Positions 8,227 through 16,062 of a stretch of DNA of 64,000 bases are shown in pieces. The stretch covers positions 1,302,001 through 1,366,000 of the forward strand of contig NZ_CP107880.1 of assembly GCF_036013745.1 (NCBI RefSeq), in the 5' to 3' direction. The notes under the pieces are model-generated. The model saw only the letters and a program-made list of their open reading frames with translations. It did not search any database and was not told where the DNA came from. How positions within the stretch are numbered: the first letter of the stretch is position 1; each line of letters opens with the position of its first letter. The stretch comes from Streptomyces sp. NBC_00483. Its GTDB lineage: Bacteria; Actinomycetota; Actinomycetes; Streptomycetales; Streptomycetaceae. The position numbers and the translations under genes are program-made.

Positions 8227-9378
8227 CTAGCCGACCAGCGACGCCGCCCGGGCGACCCGCTTGAGACCGTCGATCCACGACTCGACCTGCTCCGTGGAGG
8301 CGGAAGCGGGCAGCCCGGTCATGCGGAGAGCCATCGGCGGCAGGTCGGCCGGCGTGGGGATGAGGACGACGATCGACACAAGGTCGTAGCGGCGTCCCGG
8401 CACGAGGTCGGGGCAGAAGATATCGGCGAGCTCGGCGGTCACCTGTTGGACGGCGCGTTCATGGCGCGGCAGCCGGTCGGACTGCTCGAACGCGGACAAT
8501 GCCACCCGATGGCGTTCCAGCAGCTCCGGCTCGGCGGCGAGGAGGGAGTAGCCGCGCTCTCGGACCTTGTCGAGCAGGGCGCTGTGGACGTCGCGGGTCT
8601 CGTGACTGTCGTCCGGGGAGCGCCGCAACCACCCGTCGACCTCCTCCGGAGCCGCGTCCACCATGAACACGGCGCCCATCGGGGGAATGATGGGCTGCCG
8701 GTGCCCGAGCGGCGGCGAGTCACCCACGCGCCCCTGATTGGTGGCGAGCACCTGCACCGCATCGTCGCGGACTCTGGCAAGGACGCTGCAGTTGACCTCG
8801 AACTCGGTGCTGAGTTCCTCGACCTGAGCCCTGATGGTCTCTGCGAGGTGCGCCGCCTGGATCAGTTCGGGGTCGGGCGCGGCGACGAAGGATCCGGGTG
8901 AGAAGCGCCCGTAGCCGCCCTGGAAGAAGAGCAGTGGCAGCGTGGACCGTTCGACGGCGAGGCCATGGACGCGGCCGAGGACGATGAAGTGGTCCCCCGC
9001 CTCACGCACCTCCTCGTATGTGCACTCGATCCAGGACACCGCTCCCTCGATGATGGGTGCCCCCAGCGGACCGGGCCGCCAGCCCACACCGTCGAACTTG
9101 CCCTCGCTGCTGGTCGCGATCTGTCGGCACAGCGGCTCCTGGTCGGATGCCAGGACGTTGACGCAGAACGCCGGGGCGGCACGCAGTCGCGCGAAGCTGC
9201 GGGAACTGCTCGCGGGGAAGAAGGCGATCAGCGGAGGGTCGAGGGAGACCGACGAGAAGGTGCCGACGACCATGCCGTCCGGTGTCCCGTCGTCCGTCAT
9301 GGTCGTGACGACGGCCACCCCCGTCGGATAGTGCCCCAGGGTCTCGCGGAACAAGGTGGCGTCTATGGGCCCGGACAT
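8227..9378 (-). CDS. Flavin reductase fused to an IclR-type effector domain
   Basis: A 383-residue two-domain protein. Residues 1-165 are a flavin reductase like HpaC/StyB (LFRETLGHYPTGVAVVTT, FSSVSLDPPLIAFFPASSSRSF, FCVNVLASDQ, GDHFIVLGRVHGL). Such enzymes reduce free FMN/FAD with NADH to supply a partner monooxygenase. Residues from about 172 to 383 resemble the GAF-like effector domain of IclR regulators, without the DNA-binding half. The fusion suggests ligand-gated flavin reduction, which is inference. ATG 9378 overlaps the end of the NmrA gene by 16 bp, indicating translational coupling. It is the last gene of a leftward operon with the SnoaL-like and NmrA genes. No oxygenase partner is visible nearby. 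Confidence 0.87.
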   Translation of the reverse strand: MSGPIDATLFRETLGHYPTGVAVVTTMTDDGTPDGMVVGTFSSVSLDPPLIAFFPASSSRSFARLRAAPAFCVNVLASDQEPLCRQIATSSEGKFDGVGWRPGPLGAPIIEGAVSWIECTYEEVREAGDHFIVLGRVHGLAVERSTLPLLFFQGGYGRFSPGSFVAAPDPELIQAAHLAETIRAQVEELSTEFEVNCSVLARVRDDAVQVLATNQGRVGDSPPLGHRQPIIPPMGAVFMVDAAPEEVDGWLRRSPDDSHETRDVHSALLDKVRERGYSLLAAEPELLERHRVALSAFEQSDRLPRHERAVQQVTAELADIFCPDLVPGRRYDLVSIVVLIPTPADLPPMALRMTGLPASASTEQVESWIDGLKRVARAASLVG

Positions 9379-10271
9379 GGCTGCTCCATCTGGTCTTGGA
9401 CGGCGCGGAACTCCCGCCGCACGAACTGCTCGAAGGTCGTGGGCGGCCGGCCGAGCAGCCACGTGAGCACGTTGGGGTTCCCGACGAAATCGTGGCTGCT
9501 GTAGCGGGCGCCGATCGCGCGCAACACCTCGGCCTGGTACGGCACTTCGTCGAGGTTGTCGACCCCGAGGGACGCCTTGAGGAAAACATCGGAGTCGATC
9601 TCCTCGGCGGTGACCTCACGGCCCGTCACCTCGGAGATGACGCGCGCGAGGTCGTACGCCGTGTAGCGCCCGGGTGCGACGAGCTCGTAGGTGGCACCCT
9701 CATGTCCCCGCGGATCGGTCAGAACGGCCGCCGCCACCGCCGCCACGTCGTCGACGTCGACCATCGACTGGCGGCGGTCGAGCGCCCACGACAGGCGGAA
9801 GACACCTTCCTCGAAGGCGGGGACCAGCCGATGGCGCAGCATGTAGTTGGCCGGCTGGAGGATGGTGAACTCCAGGCCCGACGACACCAGGTACTCCTCG
9901 AGATCGCGCTTGATCTCGTGCTGGATCAGGTCCGTGATGATCGCATGCAGCACCGAGCTGAACACGAAGTGCGTCACGCCCGCTCCCTTCGCGGCCTCGA
10001 TGGCCACGAACCCGGTCGCCCGCTCGTCGGGGTGAAGGGCGGGCCCAACGTAGTAGACCGCCTCCACACCGCGCATGGCACGAGCCAACACCGCCGGATC
10101 GGCGAGGTCCCCGACCAGGACGTCGGCCACCCCGGCGGCGCGGAGCGCCCGCCCGGACTCCTCGGAGCGGACGCAGGCGCGCACCTCGGCTCCTGCTGCC
10201 ACCAGCCTCGGGATCAGACGCTTTCCTTGATTGCCGTTCGCGGCGGTCACGAGAATCACGGGTGCACCCAC
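9363..10271 (-). CDS. NmrA-like NAD(P)H-binding reductase (atypical SDR)
   Basis: A 302-residue Rossmann protein. The dinucleotide motif is VTAANGNQGKRLIPRLVAAG (residues 8-27, a GxxGxxG variant), followed by VRSEES and the VGDLADP loop after strand 3. EAVYYVGPALHPDE and FVFSSVLHAII replace the SDR active site, and no Tyr-x3-Lys dyad is seen, as expected of the NmrA/HSCARG group. Family members sense NADPH or reduce quinone-like substrates. It lies between the SnoaL-like gene (18-bp gap) and the flavin reductase (16-bp overlap), so the three are one transcript. Confidence 0.9.
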   Translation of the reverse strand: MGAPVILVTAANGNQGKRLIPRLVAAGAEVRACVRSEESGRALRAAGVADVLVGDLADPAVLARAMRGVEAVYYVGPALHPDERATGFVAIEAAKGAGVTHFVFSSVLHAIITDLIQHEIKRDLEEYLVSSGLEFTILQPANYMLRHRLVPAFEEGVFRLSWALDRRQSMVDVDDVAAVAAAVLTDPRGHEGATYELVAPGRYTAYDLARVISEVTGREVTAEEIDSDVFLKASLGVDNLDEVPYQAEVLRAIGARYSSHDFVGNPNVLTWLLGRPPTTFEQFVRREFRAVQDQMEQPCPGP

Positions 10272-10289
10272 TTCTGGCGTCTGCCTCTT

Positions 10290-10814
10290 CTACTTCTTCG
10301 CGGTGATCGCCTTGAGGAACGCGAGGTCGCCCTTCTTCGCGAACTGGTGCAGCCCTTGGGAGTTCATGTCCGGCTGGTGCTCGCGCTGCGGCTCGGGCAC
10401 CGAGGGGTTGCCGGTCCACGACAGCAGTCGGCAGACGCGCCGCTTGATGCGCCAGCCGTCGGCGGTGCGGACGAGCTCGTCGTCGTAGTAGCCGGTCCCC
10501 GTCCAGGTCGGCCCGCCCTCGGCCGCCTCGCGCACCAGGATCCAGTTGCCGTAGCTGAAGGCGTTCGCCCTGTCCCCGTCGACGTTGACCAGCTGGCCCA
10601 TCATCGTGTGGACGTGACTGTCCAGGCTGTCGTGGAACCCGGCGAAGGACGTCTTGAACTCCTCGAGACCGACCCAGGCGGCTCCGGCCGGGCCGAAGAC
10701 GGCCTCCACGTCCTCGGTGAAGACACGGTCGAACAGGTCCCACTGACGCGTGTCGAGCGCGAAGGCGTACATGTTCAGGGCCTCGATGATGGCGGCCTTG
10801 TCGTCGTTGCTCAT
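10290..10814 (-). CDS. SnoaL-like / NTF2-fold protein
   Basis: A 174-residue SnoaL_4-type protein: DDKAAIIEALNMYAFALDTRQWDLFDRVFTEDVE at the N-terminus, then VHTMMGQLVNVDGDRANAFSY and GTGYYDDELVRTADGWRIKRR, the final strand pair of the fold. The C-terminal tail (PDMNSQGLHQFAKKGDLAFLKAITAKK) is longer than usual. ATG 10814 was chosen because the upstream extension is Pro/Arg-rich and unlike the family. It is first in the leftward operon with the NmrA and flavin reductase genes. The intergenic region upstream (to 11111) carries two near-identical palindromes that could control it. Likely a dehydratase/isomerase-like enzyme or binding protein for an aromatic or polyketide compound. Confidence 0.85.
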   Translation of the reverse strand: MSNDDKAAIIEALNMYAFALDTRQWDLFDRVFTEDVEAVFGPAGAAWVGLEEFKTSFAGFHDSLDSHVHTMMGQLVNVDGDRANAFSYGNWILVREAAEGGPTWTGTGYYDDELVRTADGWRIKRRVCRLLSWTGNPSVPEPQREHQPDMNSQGLHQFAKKGDLAFLKAITAKK

Positions 10815-10941
10815 GCGTGTGCTCCTCTTCCTGCTCGGGTGGCCCGGACGGGCGGGTAGCGGTTCCGCAGGTCTACCGGAGCCCGGCGATCGATCCTGCA
10901 AAGCCGACAGCAACGACGCCTTGCCGTGCGGAAGATGCCGT

Positions 10942-10957
10942 AAACACCCGGGTCTTT
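10942..10957. promoter_or_regulatory. Operator candidate, copy 1 of TAAAYACCCGGGTSTTTT
   Basis: AAACACCCGGGTCTTT is palindromic except at one position and matches the site at 11012-11027 at 14 of 16 positions. Centres are 70 bp apart, in the region between the leftward SnoaL/NmrA/flavin reductase operon (start 10814) and the rightward Rrf2 gene (start 11112). A binding site for the adjacent Rrf2 regulator is the simplest reading. Confidence 0.6.
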
Positions 10958-11011
10958 TGTACGTCTGGATCTTCGAAGGTGGCGACCGCCACCGTCAAGA
11001 GGTGCGACCTT

Positions 11012-11027
11012 AAATACCCGGGTGTTT
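11012..11027. promoter_or_regulatory. Operator candidate, copy 2 of TAAAYACCCGGGTSTTTT
   Basis: AAATACCCGGGTGTTT is palindromic except at one position and is the partner of the site at 10942. It lies 85 bp before the Rrf2 start codon, where an upstream promoter could lie. Two sites 70 bp apart could support cooperative binding by dimers, or one site per divergent promoter. Confidence 0.6.
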
Positions 11028-11088
11028 TCCCGACCGTCCGCACCGATCCGCACACGCCGCCCGTTCCAGGCCGAGTTGCCCCGCTTCA

Positions 11089-11111
11089 ACCTGGACAGTT
11101 AGTATCCAGGT
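11089..11111. promoter_or_regulatory. Inverted repeat abutting the Rrf2 start codon
   Basis: ACCTGGA and TCCAGGT are perfect 7-bp inverted arms separated by nine bases. The repeat ends at the base before the ATG at 11112, so the GTATCCAGGT part sits where the ribosome site should be; no better ribosome site is seen. It could be an autoregulatory operator or an mRNA hairpin that hides the start. The sequence differs from the ACCCGGGT pair upstream. Confidence 0.42.
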
Positions 11112-11594
11112 ATGCGAATGAGTCGAGGCGTCGAGTGGGCGGTGCACACCTTGCTGAACCTCTCCTGGCTGGGCGAGGACACCCCCGTCTCGGTGGCTAC
11201 CCTCGCCGCCGGGCACGACCTGCCGCGCGCCTACCTCAACAAGCAGCTGCAACAGCTGGTCAGGGCCGGGCTCCTGGAGTCACTGCCGGGCGCGCGTGGT
11301 GGTTTCGTCCTGGCGCGCCCGGCAGAGTCGATCACCTTGCTGGAGGTGTTCGACGCCATTGAGGGCGACTCCACGCTCTTCCGCTGTGCGGAGATCCGCC
11401 AGTGCGGCACCGTCGGGGCCCGAACCCCCGGCGACTTCGCCACGGACTGTGCGGTGAAGACCTCGATGGGGCGTGCCGAACGAGCCTGGCGTGACGCGCT
11501 CGCCGAGCAGACCCTCGCCGACGTGCAGGCGGAGGCCGACGCTCACGCCCCGAACATGGGGCCAATGGTCCGCGGAGCCTTCGGGCTCAACTGA
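11112..11594 (+). CDS. Rrf2 family Fe-S redox regulator, RsrR-like
   Basis: A 160-residue Rrf2 protein: winged helix at residues 1-65 (YLNKQLQQLVRAGLLES and the GARGGFVLARP wing), then a dimerisation helix. Candidate cluster ligands are Glu8 and His12 in GVEWAVH, and Cys92, Cys98 and Cys113 in RCAEIRQCG and DCAV. RsrR of Streptomyces venezuelae binds a redox-active [2Fe-2S] cluster through Glu, His and two Cys. The Glu8/His12 spacing matches that pattern, not the three-Cys NsrR or IscR pattern. It is followed 65 bp on by an NDH-2-like flavoprotein and is divergent from an NmrA operon; NmrA-type genes neighbour rsrR elsewhere. It likely senses the cellular redox state. Confidence 0.88.
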   Translation: MRMSRGVEWAVHTLLNLSWLGEDTPVSVATLAAGHDLPRAYLNKQLQQLVRAGLLESLPGARGGFVLARPAESITLLEVFDAIEGDSTLFRCAEIRQCGTVGARTPGDFATDCAVKTSMGRAERAWRDALAEQTLADVQAEADAHAPNMGPMVRGAFGLN

Positions 11595-11659
11595 ATGCAG
11601 ACACTTCCACTCCGGGCGCGCCAGACGTCGCGCCCGCTCTTTTCAGAAGGTGAATCTGG

Positions 11660-12883
11660 ATGAAAAATATCCTGGTTATTGGCGGCGGTTTCGCAGGTGT
11701 GTGGAGCGCCGTGGGCGCGGTACGTACCGCCCGGGAGCAGGGTGTCGACCCTGCGGAGCTGAAGGTGACCCTGGTCGGCAACACCGACGACCTGGTGATC
11801 CGCCCGCGCCTGTACGAGGCCGATCCGCAGGCCATGCGTGTGTCCCTGGACCGCGTGCTGGGCCCGGTGGGGATCGAGCGGATCGCCGCCACTGTCACCG
11901 GCATCGACACTGAGGCCCGCCGTGTCACAGCCGTCGGCCGTGACACGCAGCCGCTCGACCTGACCTACGACCGTCTCGTGCTTGCCGCCGGCAGCCAGGT
12001 CGTCCGCCCGGCACTGCCCGGCGCGCAGTGGCTCTTCGACATCGACACGATGACCTCCGCGGCCAAGCTCGACCATCACCTGCGGCGCTTGCCCGACGCG
12101 CCCTCGTTCGAGGGTCGGTTCACAGCCGTGGTGGTGGGCGCGGGCTTCACCGGTCTGGAGATCGCCACCGAACTCGCGGGCCGCCTGCGGGAACTCGCCC
12201 CTGCCGACGATCGTGACGAGGTGAAGGTGATTCTCGTGGAGCGAGCGGCGGAGATCGGACCCGAGCTCGGTCCGGGGCCGCGCCCGCACATCACGCAGTC
12301 CCTGCGCGACCTGGGTGTCGAGTACCGGCTGGAGGCCACCGTGGACTCTGTCGGAGAACGCTCGGTGACCCTGTCCAGCGGCGAGGTGCTGCCGACCGCC
12401 ACCACGATCTGGACCGCGGGCATGACCGCAAGCCCTCTCGCCGCCCTTGTCTCCGGCGAACGCGACCGTCTCGGCCGACTGATCGTCGACTCCCACCTGC
12501 GGGTCAAGGGAGCTCCCGAGGTCTTCGCGGCCGGTGACACCGCGGCAGCCGAGGCCGAAGTGGGACATGCCGTGACGCAGAGCTGTCAGCATGCGGTGCC
12601 ACTGGGGAAGTTCGCGGGACGCAATGTCGCGGCCGACCTCCTGGGCATGGATCTGGTGCCCTTCGCGCCCGATCCCTATGTCACCTGCCTCGATCTCGGC
12701 CCCGCGGGCGCCGTCGTCACCTCCGGGTGGGACCGTCAGGTCCAGGCGACAGGCCAGGAAGCGAAGCGGCTGAAGGAGCAGATCAACAGCGAGTGGATCT
12801 ACCCCCCGGTCGACGACGCCCACCTCATCCTCGAGGCGGCGGACCACCGCCAGACCTGGCCCACCTCGGAGACGACCGCGTAG
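11660..12883 (+). CDS. NAD(P)/FAD-dependent oxidoreductase, type II NADH dehydrogenase-like
   Basis: A 407-residue flavoprotein of the pyridine nucleotide-disulphide oxidoreductase fold. The FAD motif is ILVIGGGFAGVWSA (residues 4-17), the NAD(P) motif is AVVVGAGFTGLEIATELAG (about 154-172), and the second FAD signature EVFAAGDTAAA is near 292. No redox-active CxxC/CxxxxC pair is present, which places it with NDH-2/carotenoid-oxidoreductase-like enzymes that pass electrons from NAD(P)H to quinones. No clear C-terminal membrane anchor is seen. An AAGG ribosome site lies upstream. It is probably co-regulated with, or controlled by, the RsrR-like gene before it. Confidence 0.9.
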   Translation: MKNILVIGGGFAGVWSAVGAVRTAREQGVDPAELKVTLVGNTDDLVIRPRLYEADPQAMRVSLDRVLGPVGIERIAATVTGIDTEARRVTAVGRDTQPLDLTYDRLVLAAGSQVVRPALPGAQWLFDIDTMTSAAKLDHHLRRLPDAPSFEGRFTAVVVGAGFTGLEIATELAGRLRELAPADDRDEVKVILVERAAEIGPELGPGPRPHITQSLRDLGVEYRLEATVDSVGERSVTLSSGEVLPTATTIWTAGMTASPLAALVSGERDRLGRLIVDSHLRVKGAPEVFAAGDTAAAEAEVGHAVTQSCQHAVPLGKFAGRNVAADLLGMDLVPFAPDPYVTCLDLGPAGAVVTSGWDRQVQATGQEAKRLKEQINSEWIYPPVDDAHLILEAADHRQTWPTSETTA

Positions 12884-13425
12884 CCCACGCTCAAGCGGAC
12901 CTCACGGTGAGCAACGACTAGAACAGGCTCATCGCGAGGTCCGGGGTGAACGCGCCGACAACACTGCCAGGAAGCACGACCGAACGGGCGCAGTGGAAGG
13001 GCCAGTTGGTCACTGATGTGAGGACAGACCATGTCGCCCCGACGCGTGGCGCGGAGGCCACCAGAGCCGGCGTGCACCTCTCAGCGCTCGAGGCAGGAGA
13101 GGCAGCCGCAGTCCTCACCCAGCATCGCGCCGCCCGCTCTCGGCGCTGCGAAGCTTTGGTACGTCACCGTCTTGAGAAACTTGCCCGCCCACAGCCCATC
13201 GGGTAGCGGGTCGCCCCCAGCGTCGGAAGCATGTGGTTAGGGTCTGGACGTGCTCCGAGGCGAAGAGATGGGCGGCTTGATGTGTTTGTGCGGTGCCGGC
13301 GAACCAAACGGCCGCGCCTTCAGCGGCTCAACAGCCGCGCACTGGCTACCTGTTGAGAAATCATCCGTAACTGATTTTCTCAGCACGATGGTTGGGCGGG
13401 TGGGCCCGTGCTGCCGCCATTCGCC
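12884..13425. other. Gap of about 540 bp without a convincing gene
   Basis: No full-length gene was found. A minus-strand stretch at 13081-13233 reads open with plausible codons (includes DPLPDGLWAGKFLKTV and LGEDCGCLSCLER). A second, at 12918-13118, includes TNWPFHCARSVVLPG. Neither has a start with a ribosome site and I do not recognise them; decayed gene remnants are possible. The gap also contains the hairpin listed at 13354. Confidence 0.4.
13354..13382. promoter_or_regulatory. AT-rich inverted repeat downstream of the glycosidase operon
   Basis: TGAGAAATCA and TGATTTTCTCA form a near-perfect stem (one extra T) with an eight-base loop, about 44 bp beyond the stop of the leftward glycosidase operon at 13426. 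Read on the minus strand it is a stem without a clear following T-run, so it is either a weak terminator or a protein site. Confidence 0.35.
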
Positions 13426-14667
13426 CTACGTCGCCGGATCCACCTCCACCACCTCGCCGATACCCCACCGTGCCGCCGCCCCGCTCGCCACGTCCGCGCC
13501 ACGGACCAGCGCGGGCCGTGCGCCTGCGGCAGCGAGCCGCATCCAGGTGTCGAAGACCCGTCCGCCGGGGCCGTATTCACCTCGGGGGTCTGCCCCGGGA
13601 GCGTTGTCCGGGAGCCGTACCGCGAGCGTGCGCGGCGCCGGGAGAGACGGCTTCGCACGAGCCTCGGCCACCGCGTCGGCGAAGGCACGGCCGGTCGGCG
13701 TGGGGTTGCCGTCGGCGCCGTACAGGCCCAGTTCGTGCTCCAGGTCGTTGAAGTCGGTGAAGCGGCGGTCGACCGCGTGCGAGGACCACCACGTGACGCC
13801 CCACAGGCCCGGACAGTCCAATGCGTTGCGCACCGTGGCGTGCACGAACGACTCCACGTCGGCGTCGGCGATCAGCGGTCGTGGCGCGCCGACCTCCTGG
13901 AGCCACACCGGGCGGGCAGGGTCGTCGAGGTGGGCTGTGGCGAGCTGGATCAGGTACTCGGCGTGCCGTTCGACCTGCACGCTGCCGGAGCCGTAGCGCT
14001 GCACGGTGCCGTTGAACACCCAGGAGTGTACGGCGGCCAAGTCGCCCTCGCCGCCGACGTGTTCGGGGGTGAAGGGGTGGTCGGGCAGGTAGAACGCGGC
14101 GTCGTACGTGGAGTGCAGGTGTGTCGCGCCGGGGGCTCCGCGTCGGCAGGCCGCCAGCAGTCGGGGCAGCCAGGCGCCGACCTCGTCCGTGGTGGTGGGG
14201 TACTCGCCGACCAGGAGGTTCATCTCGTTGCCGAGTGTGATGCCGAGGAATCCCGGGACCGCGCGCAGGCGTGCCGCGACCGCCGTGAGCAGTTCCTCCT
14301 CGGCGGCCACCACGTCGGGGTCGGCGTAGATGCTGCGGCGGTGGCGGGTGGAGAGCCAGGCGGGCATGAACTCCATGCCGGACATGTGGCCTTGGAGTAC
14401 ATCGACGTTGGTGTCGAGGCCCGCGGCGTGGGCCCGTGCCACGAGGTCGGCGAGGTCGTCCAGTACGTGTTCGTCGACGTACGAGCGGTTGGGCTGGATG
14501 TGCGGCCACAGGCAGAAGAGCCTGACGTGGTCGAGGCCGAGGGCCGCGATCTGCTCGAAGTCGGCCGACGCCGCGTCCTTGTCGAGGTGGTACCAGCCGT
14601 AGAACCAGTCCTTGGACGGCGTGTAGTTGGCGCCGAAGCGGGGGGTCGGCGGGGCGGGGCGCGTCAT
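13426..14667 (-). CDS. Glycoside hydrolase, clan A TIM barrel (GH5-like)
   Basis: A 413-residue TIM-barrel glycosidase. The N-terminus FGANYTPSKDWFYGWYHLD and the barrel strand DHVRLFCLWPHIQP are typical of clan A. The likely acid/base glutamate is in ITLGNEMN (Asn-Glu pair, about residue 148) and the nucleophile in PVWLQEVGAPR (about 253). No signal peptide, so it acts on imported oligosaccharides. It is the last of three leftward glycosidase genes; its ATG overlaps the stop of the GH28-like gene by four bases. Homology to the larger upstream enzyme (same HMSG and NEM motifs) suggests related but distinct linkages. The exact GH family and substrate cannot be fixed from the sequence alone. 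Confidence 0.85.
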   Translation of the reverse strand: MTRPAPPTPRFGANYTPSKDWFYGWYHLDKDAASADFEQIAALGLDHVRLFCLWPHIQPNRSYVDEHVLDDLADLVARAHAAGLDTNVDVLQGHMSGMEFMPAWLSTRHRRSIYADPDVVAAEEELLTAVAARLRAVPGFLGITLGNEMNLLVGEYPTTTDEVGAWLPRLLAACRRGAPGATHLHSTYDAAFYLPDHPFTPEHVGGEGDLAAVHSWVFNGTVQRYGSGSVQVERHAEYLIQLATAHLDDPARPVWLQEVGAPRPLIADADVESFVHATVRNALDCPGLWGVTWWSSHAVDRRFTDFNDLEHELGLYGADGNPTPTGRAFADAVAEARAKPSLPAPRTLAVRLPDNAPGADPRGEYGPGGRVFDTWMRLAAAGARPALVRGADVASGAAARWGIGEVVEVDPAT

Positions 14668-16013
14668 CGGGTGAGCACCGCCTCCACGCCGGGGTGGGCC
14701 GCGTCGCCGCGGAAGTCCCGGTTCTCCAGGTCCTTGCAGTTCTCTGCGTACAGCGCGTGCCGGGCGTCGTCGGGGCGGGCGCGCCAGACGACCTCGCAGT
14801 CACGGAGCCGTACGTCGTGGGCGTTCTCCAGGTGGAAGCCGTCCGTGGGCATGGCGGGGAAGTTCTCGGCGCGGCGCGGGCGGAGATCCGCGTGGCCGCC
14901 CTGCCACCGGCTCCACCGGTCGATCTCGACCCGTACGTCGTCGAAGACCAGGCCCTCGACGCGGCCCGGGGCCTGGGCGACGACGACGACACCGTTCTCG
15001 GAGCGGCAAAGGATGTTGCGGAAGCGGACGTTGCGGATGGTGCCGCAGTTCTCCGTCCACGGCACCGCCATGACCGCGATCGGTTCGCCGCGGCCCCACC
15101 AGCCTTCGTGGAAGAAGCGGGTCTCCACGGTGATGTCGCTGAAGAGGATGTTCTCGATGTCGCCGCCCTCGGCCTGGCGCACGGCGAGTCCGCGTGCGCT
15201 GCCGCGGATGACGCAGGAGGAGAAGACGACGTTGCGGATGGCGCTCTGGCCTTCAACTCCCGCGATGAGTGCGCTGGATGTGGTGGTGATGGTGCATCCG
15301 GTGACGGTGACGTCCTCGCACACCGGCGCATTCTCGCGGTCGGTCCCGGTGTGTTCCAGGCACGCCTTGAGGCAGATGGCGTCGTCGCCCGCGACGATGT
15401 CGCAGTCGCTGATGCGCACGCGGCGGCAGCAGTCGAGGTCGATGGCGTCGCTGTTGGGCGTCTTGAGGTCGTTGTGGATGCGGATGCCGTGGATCACGAC
15501 GTCGTCGCAGAGCGACAGGCGCAGGGTCCACACGGCGCCGTCGACGATGGACACGTCGCGGAAGGTGACGTTGGTGCAGTCGCGGAAGTAGACGGTGAAG
15601 GGGCGCTGTTGGTCCATCGTGTAGATGTAGCCGTTGTCCGACAGCACGAAGTGGCGGCCGGCGCCGTCGATGGTTCCGGCCCCGGTGACGGCGATGTTCT
15701 CGGCGCCCTCGGCGTTCAGCAGGACGCCCGTGGGCTCCTTGCCCCACTGGGTGCTGCCGTCGTTGAGGACGACGCCGCCGAACCGCACGGTGTAGTCGGC
15801 GAAGTCGGGGCTGCCCGCGAGGGTGGCGCCGTGTTCGAGGTGCAGCTCGACGTGCGAGCGCAGGGTCACGGTGCCGGTGCGGAAGGTGTGTCCGCCGGGC
15901 AGCAGCACTCGGCCGCCGCCGTGGTCGGCGCAGGCGTCGATGGCGGCCTGGACGGCGGCGGTGTCGTCGGTGGTGCCGTCGCCGACAGCGCCGTATTCCT
16001 TGACGTCGTACAT
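14664..16013 (-). CDS. GH28-like polygalacturonase / right-handed beta-helix glycosidase
   Basis: A 449-residue beta-helix protein starting with the Pectate_lyase_3/GH28 signature YDVKEYGAVGDGTTDDTAAVQAAI. Catalytic motifs of GH28 are recognisable: NSDAIDLD (for NTD, about residue 188) and GDDAICLK (about 210). The GHG histidine motif is replaced by GVEG (about 246) and RIK by RGLAVR. These substitutions occur in GH28 relatives acting on other uronic acid or rhamnogalacturonan linkages, so the substrate may not be plain polygalacturonate. No signal peptide. It overlaps the downstream GH5-like gene by ATGA and follows the larger glycosidase in one operon. Confidence 0.86.
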   Translation of the reverse strand: MYDVKEYGAVGDGTTDDTAAVQAAIDACADHGGGRVLLPGGHTFRTGTVTLRSHVELHLEHGATLAGSPDFADYTVRFGGVVLNDGSTQWGKEPTGVLLNAEGAENIAVTGAGTIDGAGRHFVLSDNGYIYTMDQQRPFTVYFRDCTNVTFRDVSIVDGAVWTLRLSLCDDVVIHGIRIHNDLKTPNSDAIDLDCCRRVRISDCDIVAGDDAICLKACLEHTGTDRENAPVCEDVTVTGCTITTTSSALIAGVEGQSAIRNVVFSSCVIRGSARGLAVRQAEGGDIENILFSDITVETRFFHEGWWGRGEPIAVMAVPWTENCGTIRNVRFRNILCRSENGVVVVAQAPGRVEGLVFDDVRVEIDRWSRWQGGHADLRPRRAENFPAMPTDGFHLENAHDVRLRDCEVVWRARPDDARHALYAENCKDLENRDFRGDAAHPGVEAVLTR

Positions 16014-16062
16014 GGGGGTTCCCTTCGGGAGGTGCGGAGGGGGTGCGGCGGAGGGGTGCGGC

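Noticed and set aside
11655..11680. AAATATCCTGGTTATT at the start of the flavoprotein gene as a third Rrf2 operator
   Set aside because: It only loosely resembles the ACCCGGGT pair and its bases are dictated by the conserved KNILVIGGG codons.
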